NCBI RefSeq assembly: GCF_050586345.1
Contig: NZ_JBOCEF010000005.1
Span: 85,919 to 149,918, forward strand
From: JBOCEF01 sp050586345
GTDB taxonomy: Bacteria; Pseudomonadota; Alphaproteobacteria; Rhodobacterales; Rhodobacteraceae
Direction of reading: 5' to 3'
Length of the DNA stretch: 64,000 nt
Shown here: positions 1 through 8,771 of the stretch, piece by piece
Layout of the letters: every line of letters begins with the position of its first letter
How positions within the stretch are numbered: the stretch's first letter is position 1
Program-made: the position numbers and the translations under genes
The notes under the pieces: generated by a model
What the model was told of the DNA's origin: nothing
The model's input: the letters and a program-made list of their open reading frames with translations, nothing else
The model's database searches: none

Positions 1-50
1 GGCGCCGACGCCCGGCGGCGGGGGCGCGCCCGCGGCGGGCCCCTGCGGCC

Positions 51-2129
51 TTACCGCAGCAGGTCGCGGAAGGCGCCGCGCAGCCGCTCCTGCTCGGCCC
101 GCGCGTCATCCACCGCCTTCAGCACCCCGGCGATCTCGGTCTCGGTCCGGTCCAGCGCCGCGAGGTACCGCTCCCGCAGCGCCCCCTGGGTCACGCTGCG
201 CAGGTTCTCGCGCAGCCGCGCCTGCTCTGTCCCGAGGGCGGCGTAGCGGTCCTGCGCCCGGCGAGCGTCGGCCTCGAGCCGCTCCACCCGCTCGGCCAGT
301 CCCGCCGCGTCGCGCAGGGTCGCGGCGATCTCCTCCGGCGCCTCGGCCCGGCCCGCGTCGATCTCGGCCACGAGGTTCGACAGCTGCGCCGCGCCGAACG
401 GGATCGTGCGGCGCGACCCGGCGCGCTCGGTCACCCACAGCTCCGCCGCGCCGTCCGACGCCGCGACGGTGATCCGGCGCAGGTCGTCGCGCGGGTCGAC
501 CTCGCCGTTCGTGTCCACGAGGCGCCCGCGGCGCGGGTGATCGACGGTGAACAGGTCCACCCCCTCCGGCAGCTCGGCGGTGTAGGCGGTGCGGATCAGC
601 TCGTCCTGGTCCAGCGCCAGCCGGTCCCCGGCGAGGGCGAGGTTGGCGTAGCCGAAGGTCACCTCCACCTCGGTGCGCACCTCGGCCCCCAGCGCGGCGG
701 CATAGGGCAGAAGGCGCGTCTGCCCCGCGGGCATCCCGGCGAAGGGCGCGTCGCCGACGAAGCCGCGCGCGTCCTGGACCGAGACCAGCCCCGAGGTCAG
801 CGCCTGGTCCGAGGTGATCGAGGCCGCCAGCAGCACCGGCGGCCCGCCGCGCCGCGCGGGCTGGTGCAACCCGCGGATCTCGGGCGCGATCGGCAGGTCG
901 AGATAGAGAAGGTTCGCCGTGCGCCCCGCGGGCAGCGTCACCGGGACCGGCATCGCGTAGCGCAGCGCGCCCCCTTCGGAGAACGCCTGTCCCGCCTGCG
1001 CGGCGCCCGACAGCTCGGCCCGCGCCATGTCCGCCTCGACCGCCATCGGCGCGGGGGCGGCGGCGCTGAAGCCCGCGCTCAGCCCCATGCTCTGCAGCCG
1101 CGTGCGGTCGGCCTTGGCCAGCACCTGCACGGGCGCGTCCGAGGGCGGGTCCTGCCGCGCCACCCGCAGCGGGTCCAGCAGGTCGCGCCGATAGGCCACC
1201 GGCGCGCCGGTGGTCAGGGTCAGCGCGACGCCCTCCCAATCCTCGCCCGAGACGTTCTCCAGCACCGCCCAGCCCTGCAGGCGCCCTTCATCGAGCAAGA
1301 GCCGCCAGGAATTCTTCCACGCCGTCGCCTCGGTGACATAGCTCAGCTCCACCGCCCGCGCGGCCCCGTCCGAGAGGCGCAGGTCGAAGCGCCGCCGCCC
1401 GGCGTCGACCCGCCCCGCCAGCAGCCCGGCCTCCAGCTTCGCCGCGGCCGCCTCGGGGAAGGTGATGCGCAGGCCGGGGCGGATCGGGACCTCCACCGCC
1501 ATCCCGTCCGCCAGCAGCAGCGCGACGGGAAGGGACAGCTCCACCCCGTCTTCCACCACCGTGCGGCGCGCGACCGACAGGACCCGGCCGGCGACCGAGC
1601 GGTCCTCGTCCGCCAGCGTGACCTCCTCGCCGCTCAGCGCGCGCAGCAGGTCCTCGGCATCGCCCGGCAGCCCGCCCGAGAAGGGCGAGCCGCGCAGCGC
1701 CTCGCCGCGGGCGCCGGGGGTGTCGGTCTGAAGGTCCACCACGCCCCCCGCCGGGTCGCGCACGACCAGGGAAGCGAGCACGTCATGGGCCGCGTCCTCG
1801 GGGACCTGGAAGGCCAGCCGGTCGCCGGAGACGCCGGGGGCCGAGAGGGTGTAGCGCGCGACGCCGCTCTGCCCGATCTCGATGCGGGTGACGGCGGGGG
1901 CGGGGGCCTCCTGCGCGCGCGCCGCCGGGGGCGGGGCGGCGCACAGAAGCGCGGCCGAAAGCAGCGGCGCGGCGAGGGCGCCGGGGCCGCGCGGGCAAAG
2001 GGGGGCGCGACGCGGCGCGCGAAGGGGCGCGTCACAGGGTGCGCCACGGGGGGCGCCACGGGGTGCGCCACAGGGGGCGGGAAGGCGGGCAGGGGCGTCG
2101 GGGCGGGGCATCGGCGTCTCCGTGGTCAT
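51..2129 (-). CDS. DUF4139 domain-containing secreted protein
   Basis: A protein of 692 residues with a signal-peptide-like hydrophobic stretch at about residues 50-72 ending in ARAQ, so the mature part is probably periplasmic or surface-exposed. The middle (about 260-330) carries the DUF4139 signature WKNSWRLLLD followed by a GWAVLENVSGEDWEGV-type beta segment. The C-terminus (about 620-690) is a charged coiled coil. No enzymatic role is known for the family. The N-terminal 45 residues are low complexity (Gly-Ala-Pro-Arg repeats, made by a 12-bp DNA repeat) and precede the signal peptide, which is odd. The true start may be Met7 or lie further in, because no convincing ribosome binding site precedes the annotated ATG. 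It is divergent from aroA. The domain call is fairly sure; the start is not. Confidence 0.75.
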   Translation of the reverse strand: MTTETPMPRPDAPARLPAPCGAPRGAPRGAPCDAPLRAPRRAPLCPRGPGALAAPLLSAALLCAAPPPAARAQEAPAPAVTRIEIGQSGVARYTLSAPGVSGDRLAFQVPEDAAHDVLASLVVRDPAGGVVDLQTDTPGARGEALRGSPFSGGLPGDAEDLLRALSGEEVTLADEDRSVAGRVLSVARRTVVEDGVELSLPVALLLADGMAVEVPIRPGLRITFPEAAAAKLEAGLLAGRVDAGRRRFDLRLSDGAARAVELSYVTEATAWKNSWRLLLDEGRLQGWAVLENVSGEDWEGVALTLTTGAPVAYRRDLLDPLRVARQDPPSDAPVQVLAKADRTRLQSMGLSAGFSAAAPAPMAVEADMARAELSGAAQAGQAFSEGGALRYAMPVPVTLPAGRTANLLYLDLPIAPEIRGLHQPARRGGPPVLLAASITSDQALTSGLVSVQDARGFVGDAPFAGMPAGQTRLLPYAAALGAEVRTEVEVTFGYANLALAGDRLALDQDELIRTAYTAELPEGVDLFTVDHPRRGRLVDTNGEVDPRDDLRRITVAASDGAAELWVTERAGSRRTIPFGAAQLSNLVAEIDAGRAEAPEEIAATLRDAAGLAERVERLEADARRAQDRYAALGTEQARLRENLRSVTQGALRERYLAALDRTETEIAGVLKAVDDARAEQERLRGAFRDLLR
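2037..2088. repeat. 12-bp tandem repeat in the DUF4139 gene N-terminus
   Basis: About four degenerate copies of GCGCCACGGGGG lie head to tail. On the minus strand they encode the Gly-Ala-Pro-Arg run ahead of the signal peptide. This looks like local repeat expansion extending the 5' end of the frame. Confidence 0.6.
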
Positions 2130-2405
2130 CTGTCGGCACGGCGGCGCGCCGCAAGGGGACGCGCGCCGCCAGCATATCGCCGCGCATGGCCGCCGGGGCG
2201 ATGGGGCGATTCCCCCATTTTCTGCGCGCCGATCGGGGCGGGAGCGGGGCGCCCCCGCCCCCGACCCGCCGTCCGCCCTTCTTTACGCCCCGCCCCCGCG
2301 CCGCCCGCCCGCGCCGCCCGCCCTTCTTTACGCACCCGGCCCGCCCCGCTACACCTGCGCCCGGCCCGTTCCCCGCGCAACGCCTGCCCCCACGGAGACC
2401 CCGAG

Positions 2406-3755
2406 ATGTCCCATTCCGGCCCCAAGGCCCCCCTCGCCGCCGCCCCGTCCGGCCCCCTGCGCGGCACGGTCGAGATCCCGGGCGACAAGTCGGTCTCGCA
2501 CCGCGCGCTGATCCTGGGCGCGATGACGGTCGGCGAGACGAAGATCACCGGCCTGCTCGAAGGGCAGGACGTGCTCGACACCGGCAAGGCGATGCAGGCC
2601 CTCGGGGCCGAGGTGGTTCGCGACGGGCCCGGCGCCTGGCGCGTGAGCGGCGTCGGCGTCGGCGGGTTCAAGGAACCCGAGGACGTGATCGACTGCGGCA
2701 ACTCCGGCACCGGCGTGCGGCTGATCATGGGGGCGGTGGCGACCTCGCCGTTGACCGCGATCTTCACCGGCGACGCCAGCTTGCGCTCCCGCCCCATGGG
2801 CCGCGTCACCATCCCGCTGTCCAATTTCGGCGCCCGCGCCGTTGGCCGGTCGCATGGCCGCCTGCCGCTGGCGCTGGTCGGCGCCGCCGCGCCGGGGCCG
2901 GTGACCTACGCCATGGACACGCCCTCGGCGCAGGTGAAATCGGCGATGCTGCTCGCCGGCCTCAACGTGCCCGGAATCACCGAGGTGATCGAGGGCGAGC
3001 GCACGCGCGACCACACCGAGCGGATGCTGCGCGGCTTCGGCGCCGAGGTGGAGGTCATCGAGATCGAGGGCGGCCGCCGCATTCGCCTGACCGGCCAGCC
3101 CGAGCTGAAGCCGTGCGAGATCGCCGTGCCGCGCGACCCGTCCTCGGCCGCCTTCCCGATCTGCGCCGCGCTGATCACGCCGGGCTCCGAGGTGCGGGTG
3201 CCGAACGTGTCCCTCAACCCCACCCGCGCCGGGCTCTACACCACGCTGCGGGAGATGGGCGCGGACCTGGTGTTCGAGAATGAGCGCGAGGAGGGGGGCG
3301 AGCCGGTGGCCGACCTCGTCGCCCGCCATTCCGAGCTGCACGGGGTCGAGGTGCCGCCCGAGCGCGCCGCCTCGATGATCGACGAATACCCCGTTCTGTC
3401 GGCCGTCGCCGCCTTCGCGACCGGCAAGACCGTGATGCTGGGGGTCAAGGAGCTGCGGGTGAAGGAATCGGACCGCATCGACGCGATGGCCCGGGGCCTG
3501 GAGGCCTGCGGCGTGACGGTGGAGGAGACCGCCGACACGATGACCGTGCACGGCCTTGCGGGCGACGTCCCCGGCGGCGCGACCGTCGAGGCGCGGCTCG
3601 ACCACCGCATCGCCATGTCCTTCCTGGTGCTCGGCTGCGCCGCGAAGACCGCCGTGACGGTGGACGACGCCGGGCCGATCGCCACGTCCTTCCCCGGCTT
3701 CCGCCCGCTGATGGCCGCCCTCGGCGCGTCGCTCGATGAACCGGAGGCCGCCTGA
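2406..3755 (+). CDS. aroA: 3-phosphoshikimate 1-carboxyvinyltransferase (EPSP synthase, class II-like)
   Basis: This enzyme transfers enolpyruvate from PEP to shikimate-3-phosphate in the cytoplasmic shikimate pathway. The 449-residue product shows GDKSVSHRALILGAM (residues 26-40), GNSGTGVRL (98-106), the RVKESDRI motif and DHRIAMSFLVLG. The N-terminus MSHSGP, the length and the motif spacing match the class II (Agrobacterium CP4-type) enzymes. At the position of CP4 Ala100 this protein has Gly101. An open frame continues upstream in the same phase, but similarity begins at the ATG at 2406, preceded by GGAGACCCCGAG. The stop overlaps the start of the next gene as TGATG, which suggests translational coupling with the Gfa-like gene and cmk. 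Confidence 0.95.
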   Translation: MSHSGPKAPLAAAPSGPLRGTVEIPGDKSVSHRALILGAMTVGETKITGLLEGQDVLDTGKAMQALGAEVVRDGPGAWRVSGVGVGGFKEPEDVIDCGNSGTGVRLIMGAVATSPLTAIFTGDASLRSRPMGRVTIPLSNFGARAVGRSHGRLPLALVGAAAPGPVTYAMDTPSAQVKSAMLLAGLNVPGITEVIEGERTRDHTERMLRGFGAEVEVIEIEGGRRIRLTGQPELKPCEIAVPRDPSSAAFPICAALITPGSEVRVPNVSLNPTRAGLYTTLREMGADLVFENEREEGGEPVADLVARHSELHGVEVPPERAASMIDEYPVLSAVAAFATGKTVMLGVKELRVKESDRIDAMARGLEACGVTVEETADTMTVHGLAGDVPGGATVEARLDHRIAMSFLVLGCAAKTAVTVDDAGPIATSFPGFRPLMAALGASLDEPEAA

Positions 3756-4174
3756 TGCTCAAGGGATCCTGCCTCTGCGGCGCGGTGCGCGTCACCGTCG
3801 CCGACACGCTGCACAACCCCGTTGCCTGCCATTGCGGCCAGTGCCGCAAGGCGACCGGCAACCACGTCGTCTCGGGCCGCTGCCCCGAGGCCGAGGTGAC
3901 CATCGAGGGCGAGGTCCGCTGGTACACCTCCTCGCCCGGCGCCCGCCGCGGCTTCTGCCCGACCTGCGGCAGCCAGATGTTCTGGAAGCTGGAGAGCTCG
4001 CCCAACATTTCCGTCGCGCTGGGGATGCTGGACGGCGAGACCGGGCTGGCGCTGACCGGCCACATCTATTGCGCCGACAAGGGCGACTGGGAGGAGATCC
4101 CCGACAGCGAGGCCGCGCCGCGCTGGGAATACGGCGATCTCGCCTCGGACGCCAAGCCCTGGAGGCCCGAATGA
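3755..4174 (+). CDS. GFA family (glutathione-dependent formaldehyde-activating-like) zinc protein
   Basis: A 139-residue protein of the CENP-V/GFA fold. Zinc ligands are visible as CLCGAV (residues 6-11), CHCGQCRKATG (about 26-36) and FCPTCGSQMFW (about 69-79). Family members bind zinc and some have been linked to glutathione adducts, but most, probably including this one, have no proven substrate. The start overlaps the aroA stop and its stop overlaps the cmk start (ATGA), so it sits inside a coupled aroA-gfa-cmk unit. Nothing in the sequence ties its function to the shikimate pathway. Confidence 0.88.
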   Translation: MLKGSCLCGAVRVTVADTLHNPVACHCGQCRKATGNHVVSGRCPEAEVTIEGEVRWYTSSPGARRGFCPTCGSQMFWKLESSPNISVALGMLDGETGLALTGHIYCADKGDWEEIPDSEAAPRWEYGDLASDAKPWRPE

Positions 4175-4842
4175 CCGAACCCGCCGCCGCCCCTGCCGCC
4201 GCCCCCGTCCGCTTCACCGTCGCGCTCGACGGCCCCGCCGCCGCGGGCAAGGGGACCATCGCCCGCGCGCTGGCCGAACGCTTCGGCTTCGTGCATCTCG
4301 ACACCGGGCTGCTCTACCGCGCCACCGGCATGAAGGCGCGGCTGGCGGCGGGCGAGGGGTTCGACGAATCGGACGCCGCCTACGCCGCCCGCTCGCTCAC
4401 CGCGCTGGACCTGAAGGCCGAGGGGCTGCGCAGCGGCGCGGCCGGGGAAGCGGCGTCGAAAGTGGCCGCCATCCCCGCGGTGCGCGCAGCCCTGCTCGAC
4501 TTCCAGCGCGACTTCGCCCGCCGTCCCGGGGGCGCGGTCCTCGACGGGCGCGACATCGGCACCGTGATCTGCCCCGCGGCCGAGGCGAAGCTTTACGTGA
4601 CGGCGGATGACGCCACCCGCGCCGCCCGCCGCCACGCCGAGCTGACCGGCAAGGGTGAGGACGTCACCTTCGACCAGGTGCTCGACGACCTGCGCCGCCG
4701 CGACGCCCGCGACGCCGCCCGCGACCAGGCCCCGATGCGGGCCGCGGTGGACGCGCTCTTGCTCGACACGACCGATTTGAGTATAGACGCCGCCATCGCG
4801 AAGGCGGTCGAGCTGGTCGCGGGGCGTCTGCCCCGGGCCTGA
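4171..4842 (+). CDS. cmk: cytidylate kinase
   Basis: CMP/dCMP kinase, which phosphorylates CMP with ATP in cytoplasmic pyrimidine salvage. The 223-residue protein has a P-loop GPAAAGKGT (residues 21-29), the CMP-binding segment HLDTGLLYRATG and the GRDIGTVICPAA segment typical of bacterial Cmk, and is the usual length. The ATG at 4171 overlaps the preceding stop as ATGA. The order cmk-rpsA is widely conserved in proteobacteria and supports the call. Confidence 0.95.
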   Translation: MTEPAAAPAAAPVRFTVALDGPAAAGKGTIARALAERFGFVHLDTGLLYRATGMKARLAAGEGFDESDAAYAARSLTALDLKAEGLRSGAAGEAASKVAAIPAVRAALLDFQRDFARRPGGAVLDGRDIGTVICPAAEAKLYVTADDATRAARRHAELTGKGEDVTFDQVLDDLRRRDARDAARDQAPMRAAVDALLLDTTDLSIDAAIAKAVELVAGRLPRA

Positions 4843-4892
4843 GGCCGCCGCGCCGGACACGGGCCTGCGCCGCTGGAAAGCTTCCGGCGGGC

Positions 4893-4944
4893 GGGTCCGG
4901 TTTCGTGCCTTCGCCATCCAAATGTCTGAAAGACCGCCGGACCC
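4893..4944 (+). promoter_or_regulatory. inverted repeat in the rpsA leader
   Basis: GGGTCCGG (4893-4900) and CCGGACCC (4937-4944) are perfectly complementary across a 36-nt loop, in the 146-bp cmk-rpsA gap about 45 nt before the rpsA start. In E. coli the rpsA leader is structured and used for autogenous control by S1. A similar role here is inference. Confidence 0.4.
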
Positions 4945-4988
4945 AACCGGCAGGCCCGAAAAACGATCTTACGGAGTACTGCACTCAC

Positions 4989-6671
4989 ATGTCGTCCGCA
5001 TCCATGGAGGAGTTCGAAGCCCTCCTCAACGAGACCTTCGAACTCGTCACCCCTGAAGAAGGCTCGGTCGTCCGCGGCCGCGTCCTCGCCGTCGACAACG
5101 GCTCGGCGCTCATCGACATCGGCTACAAGATGGAAGGCCGTGTCGAGCTGAAGGAATTCGCCAAGCCCGGTCACGACGCCGAAATCAACGTCGGCGACGA
5201 GGTCGAGGTCTATCTCGAGCGCGTCGAGAACGCCCGCGGCGAAGCCGTGCTGTCGCGTGACAAGGCCCGCCGCGAGGAAGCCTGGGATCGCCTCGAGAAG
5301 GCGTTCGAGAAGGACGAGCGCGTCGAGGGCGTGATCTTCAACCGCGTCAAGGGCGGCTTCACCGTCGATCTCGGCGGCGCCGTGGCCTTCCTGCCCGGCT
5401 CCCAGGTCGACGTGCGCCCGGTGCGCGACGTCACCCCGCTGATGGGCCAGCCCCAGCCGTTCCAGATCCTCAAGATGGACCGCCGCCGCGGCAACATCGT
5501 GGTGTCGCGCCGCGCCGTGCTCGAAGAGAGCCGCGCCGAGCAGCGCGCCGAGGTCGTGGCGCGCCTGTCCGAGGGCGACATCGTCGAGGGCGTGGTCAAG
5601 AACATCACCGATTACGGCGCGTTCGTCGACCTCGGGGGCGTCGACGGCCTGCTGCACGTCACCGACATGGCCTGGCGCCGTGTGAACCACCCGTCCGAGA
5701 TCCTGAACATCGGTGAGACCGCCAAGGTCCAGGTGATCAAGATCAACAAGGAAACCCACCGCATCTCGCTCGGCATGAAGCAGCTTCAGGCCGATCCGTG
5801 GGAGGGTGTCGAGGCGAAGTACCCGGCCGGCGCCAAGCTGCCGGGCCGCGTGACCAACATCACCGACTACGGCGCGTTCGTCGAGCTGGAGCCGGGCGTC
5901 GAGGGCCTCGTGCACGTCTCCGAGATGTCCTGGACCAAGAAGAACGTCCACCCGGGCAAGATCGTCTCCACCTCCCAGGAGGTCGAGGTCATGGTGCTCG
6001 ACGTGGATCCGGTCAAGCGCCGCATCTCGCTCGGCCTCAAGCAGTGCATGAAGAACCCCTGGGACAACTTCTCCGAGGCGTTCCCGGCCGGCACCGAGGT
6101 CGAGGGCGAGGTCAAGAACATCACCGAATTCGGTCTGTTCATCGGCCTCGAGGGCGACATCGACGGCATGGTGCACCTGTCCGACCTGGACTGGAACACC
6201 CCCGGCGAGCAGGCGATCCAGGAGTACAAGAAGGGCGACATGGTCAAGGCCGTGGTGCTCGACGTGGACCCGGAGAAAGAGCGCATCTCGCTCGGCGTCA
6301 AGCAGCTTGGCGACGACAGCTTCACCGGCGCCGTCGCCGGCATGAAGCGCGGCGAGGTCGTGACCTGCACCGTGACCGCCATCGAGGACGGCGGGATCGA
6401 GGTGGAGCACGCCGGCTTCAAGTCGTTCATCCGTCGCTCCGACCTGGCCCGCGACCGTGCCGACCAGCGCCCCGAGCGCTTCAATGTCGGCGACTCGGTC
6501 GATGCGCGGATCACCAATATCGACAAGTCGGCCCGCCGCCTGGGCCTGTCGATCAAGGCCCGCGAGATCGCCGAGGAGAAGGAAGCCGTGCAGCAGTACG
6601 GGTCGTCCGACTCCGGCGCGTCGCTCGGCGACATCCTCTCCGCCGCCCTGAAGCAGGGCTCGGACGAGTGA
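4989..6671 (+). CDS. rpsA: 30S ribosomal protein S1
   Basis: S1 binds mRNA on the 30S subunit and helps unfold leaders during initiation. The 560-residue product is the usual alphaproteobacterial length and contains six S1/OB repeats. The central four are very clear, with repeated VKNITDYGAFVDLGG- and NITDYGAFVELEPG-type strands and HVTDM/HVSEM loops. The start at 4989 (MSSASMEEFE) was chosen over an in-frame ATG at 4905 because homology begins there and ACGGAGTAC precedes it. Codon bias is strong, as expected for a highly expressed gene. It is followed closely by sppA. Confidence 0.97.
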   Translation: MSSASMEEFEALLNETFELVTPEEGSVVRGRVLAVDNGSALIDIGYKMEGRVELKEFAKPGHDAEINVGDEVEVYLERVENARGEAVLSRDKARREEAWDRLEKAFEKDERVEGVIFNRVKGGFTVDLGGAVAFLPGSQVDVRPVRDVTPLMGQPQPFQILKMDRRRGNIVVSRRAVLEESRAEQRAEVVARLSEGDIVEGVVKNITDYGAFVDLGGVDGLLHVTDMAWRRVNHPSEILNIGETAKVQVIKINKETHRISLGMKQLQADPWEGVEAKYPAGAKLPGRVTNITDYGAFVELEPGVEGLVHVSEMSWTKKNVHPGKIVSTSQEVEVMVLDVDPVKRRISLGLKQCMKNPWDNFSEAFPAGTEVEGEVKNITEFGLFIGLEGDIDGMVHLSDLDWNTPGEQAIQEYKKGDMVKAVVLDVDPEKERISLGVKQLGDDSFTGAVAGMKRGEVVTCTVTAIEDGGIEVEHAGFKSFIRRSDLARDRADQRPERFNVGDSVDARITNIDKSARRLGLSIKAREIAEEKEAVQQYGSSDSGASLGDILSAALKQGSDE

Positions 6672-6678
6672 TCGGCCA

Positions 6679-7653
6679 GTGACCGGTCCCTGGGACGAAA
6701 ACGATGGGGGGCGCCGCGATGAGCGGCGCCCTTCGCCGTTGATGCGCATCCTCTCACGAATTTGGGAGGGGGTGACCTTCTGGCGGGTCTTCGCCGTGGT
6801 CGTGTTCATCGCGATCCTCGGCGCCGCGGGCCCCGAGCCGCACGCCCCGCGCGGGCCGCACGTGGCGCGGGTCTGGCTGACGGGGCTGCTCGCCTCGGAC
6901 CCGGCGCGCGAGGAATTGCTGGCCGAACTGGCCGGGGATGACGACGTCGAGGCGGTGCTGCTGCGCATCGACAGCCCCGGCGGCACGGTGACCGGCTCCG
7001 AGATCCTGTTCCAGAACCTGCGCAAACTGGCCGAGGACAAGCCGGTCGTCGCGGTGCTGGGCGAGGTCGCGGCCTCGGGCGGCTACATCGCCGCGCTGGG
7101 CGCCGACCGGATCTTCGCGCGCGGCAACACCATGACCGCCTCGATCGGCGTGATCATGCAGTACCCCAAGCTCGACGGGCTGATGGACAAGATCGGCGTG
7201 GAGATGCACGAGCTCAAGAGCTCGCCGCTGAAGGCCGAGCCGTCCCCGTTCGGCGAGACGCCGGAGGCGGCGCTGGAGATCCACCGCGCGATGATCGCCG
7301 ACGGCTACGCCTGGTTCCGCGGGCTGGTGGCCGAGCGCCGGGGCCTTTCGGGCGCGGCGCTCGACGCCGTGGCCGACGGGCGGGTGATGTCGGGGCGCAT
7401 GGCGCTGGAGGCCGGGCTGATCGACGCGCTCGGCGGCGAGGCCGAGGCGGCGGCGTGGCTGGAGGCGGAGCACGCGGTGACGTCGCCCGTTCTCGACGCC
7501 GAGATCGAGGAGGAGGAGGAGCCGATGCTGCTGCGCCTGCTGCTCGGCCAGGTCGGCTTTGGGACCCCCGAATCGGTGCTCGATCCCGAAACCCTCCCCA
7601 TGCCCGCGCAGCGCGCGCTGATGGGGCGGCGGCTGATGGCCGTGCTCCCCTGA
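6679..7653 (+). CDS. sppA: signal peptide peptidase SppA (36K type)
   Basis: A membrane-bound serine protease that degrades cleaved signal peptides. The 324-residue short form (ClpP/crotonase fold, family S49) has one membrane segment at about residues 36-52. The Ser/Lys dyad is visible as Ser133 in EVAASGGYIAA and Lys185 in SSPLKAE, with the RIDSPGGTVTGSE strand before it. The GTG at 6679 lies 7 nt after the rpsA stop; an ATG at 6742 is an alternative start that keeps the membrane segment. The order rpsA-sppA-ihfB is typical of Rhodobacterales. The C-terminal acidic patch (EIEEEEEP, about residue 280) is unremarkable. Confidence 0.92.
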   Translation: MTGPWDENDGGRRDERRPSPLMRILSRIWEGVTFWRVFAVVVFIAILGAAGPEPHAPRGPHVARVWLTGLLASDPAREELLAELAGDDDVEAVLLRIDSPGGTVTGSEILFQNLRKLAEDKPVVAVLGEVAASGGYIAALGADRIFARGNTMTASIGVIMQYPKLDGLMDKIGVEMHELKSSPLKAEPSPFGETPEAALEIHRAMIADGYAWFRGLVAERRGLSGAALDAVADGRVMSGRMALEAGLIDALGGEAEAAAWLEAEHAVTSPVLDAEIEEEEEPMLLRLLLGQVGFGTPESVLDPETLPMPAQRALMGRRLMAVLP

Positions 7654-7808
7654 CCCGCCGAAACCGGCTTTCGCGGCGATTTTCCCTGCGATTCGGGCAT
7701 ATTAGGGCGGTGACAAGCCGCCCGCGCCCGGCGATACTGCCCCTAACTCATTGGGGGGGCTTGCCGTTGCGGGCCGCTGCGAAAGCGTAGAAGACGGAGG
7801 GGAGCGTC

Positions 7809-8126
7809 GTGATCAAGTCCGAATTGATCCAGCGGCTGACGGAAGAGAACCCGCACCTGTACCACCGGGACGTGGAGCGGATCGTGTCGTCGCTGTTCGA
7901 GGAGATCGCCACGGCGCTGTCCAATGGCGACCGGGTGGAACTGCGCGGTTTCGGCGCCTTCTCGGTGAAGAAGCGGGAGGCGAGGATGGGCCGCAACCCC
8001 CGCACGGGCGAATCCGTGCCGGTCCCGGAAAAGCACGTGCCCTTCTTCAAGACGGGCAAGGAGCTGCGGCTGCGGCTCAACGACAAGCTGCCGGACGACG
8101 ACGGGGACGACGACGACGACGACTGA
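7809..8126 (+). CDS. ihfB: integration host factor subunit beta
   Basis: IHF-beta pairs with IHF-alpha to bend DNA in recombination, replication and transcription. The product has 105 residues. The HU/IHF fold is clear from the N-terminal helices (KSELIQRL) and the DNA-binding arm ELRGFGAFSVKKREARMGRN with PRTGESV around residues 45-70. It begins with GTG, preceded by GGAGGGGAGC. The core ends near residue 93; the last residues form a poly-aspartate tail (PDDDGDDDDDD), an addition of about ten residues to the usual IHF-beta length. The neighbours sppA upstream and lapA downstream are the standard ones. Confidence 0.95.
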   Translation: MIKSELIQRLTEENPHLYHRDVERIVSSLFEEIATALSNGDRVELRGFGAFSVKKREARMGRNPRTGESVPVPEKHVPFFKTGKELRLRLNDKLPDDDGDDDDDD

Positions 8127-8188
8127 CAGCCGTCGCGGCGCGGATCGGGGCCGAGGCCCGGCCGCGCGGCGACCCAAAGGGCGGAAAC

Positions 8189-8527
8189 ATGCGACTTCTG
8201 AAAATCCTCTTCCTGGCGCTGGTGGCCATCGCGCTGGTGGTGCTTGCGGTGGCGAACCGCGCGAGCGCGACGCTCAACCTGCTGCCGGTCGATATCGACC
8301 TCGGGTTCCCGACCTCGTTCACCATGCCGCTGTTCGTGTGGCTGTTCGCGGCGCTGTTCCTGGGGGTGATCGTGGGCCTGGTGCTCGAGGCCCTGCGCGA
8401 GAGCTATCACCGCAAGAACGAGCGCGCCTACAAGCGCGAGGCGGCCAAGCTGGACCGCGAGGTCAAGCGGCTGGCGCGCAAGGCGGGCGAAGAGGATGAC
8501 GACATCCTCGGGATCAAGCACGCCTGA
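8189..8527 (+). CDS. lapA: LapA (DUF1049) family inner membrane protein
   Basis: A 112-residue protein with two hydrophobic spans (about residues 4-25 and 45-65) and a charged, coiled C-terminus (KREAAKLDREVKRLARKAG). This is the lipopolysaccharide assembly protein A / DUF1049 architecture. In enterobacteria LapA works with LapB to control FtsH-dependent LpxC turnover, but no lapB is visible here. It lies between ihfB and trpF, the usual place in Rhodobacterales. Confidence 0.85.
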   Translation: MRLLKILFLALVAIALVVLAVANRASATLNLLPVDIDLGFPTSFTMPLFVWLFAALFLGVIVGLVLEALRESYHRKNERAYKREAAKLDREVKRLARKAGEEDDDILGIKHA

Positions 8528-8567
8528 GCGGGCGGCCCCCGGGCGAGACGAGACGCGAGACGAGAAG

Positions 8568-8597
8568 CGGCGGTCCCACGGGGCCGCCGTTTCGCGT
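8568..8597 (+). terminator. Rho-independent-like terminator after lapA
   Basis: CGGCGGTCC (8568-8576) pairs with GGGCCGCCG (8581-8589), with one G-U pair around a CACG loop, followed by TTTCGCGTT. It separates ihfB-lapA from trpF. Confidence 0.6.
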
Positions 8598-8771
8598 TCC
8601 GGCGGGGGCGGGGCGCAGGCGGCCCGACAGGGCCGCGCGGCCGGGCGGCGCGGGGGCCCTGCGCCCCCCAAGCCCGGCCGCCCCGCGCGGGCGCAGCGGG
8701 GCAGGGGGTTGACCCGGCCCGCCCCTCTGCGCAGATGAACCCCGCAACCGGGACGGAAGGGGCGGAGAGCC

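Noticed and set aside
537..2405. Upstream extension of the aroA frame
   Set aside because: Open only because of GC content; it runs antisense to the DUF4139 gene and similarity starts at 2406.
4593..7040. Minus-strand open frame of 815 codons antisense to rpsA
   Set aside because: It mirrors the S1 repeats of rpsA and has no domain of its own.
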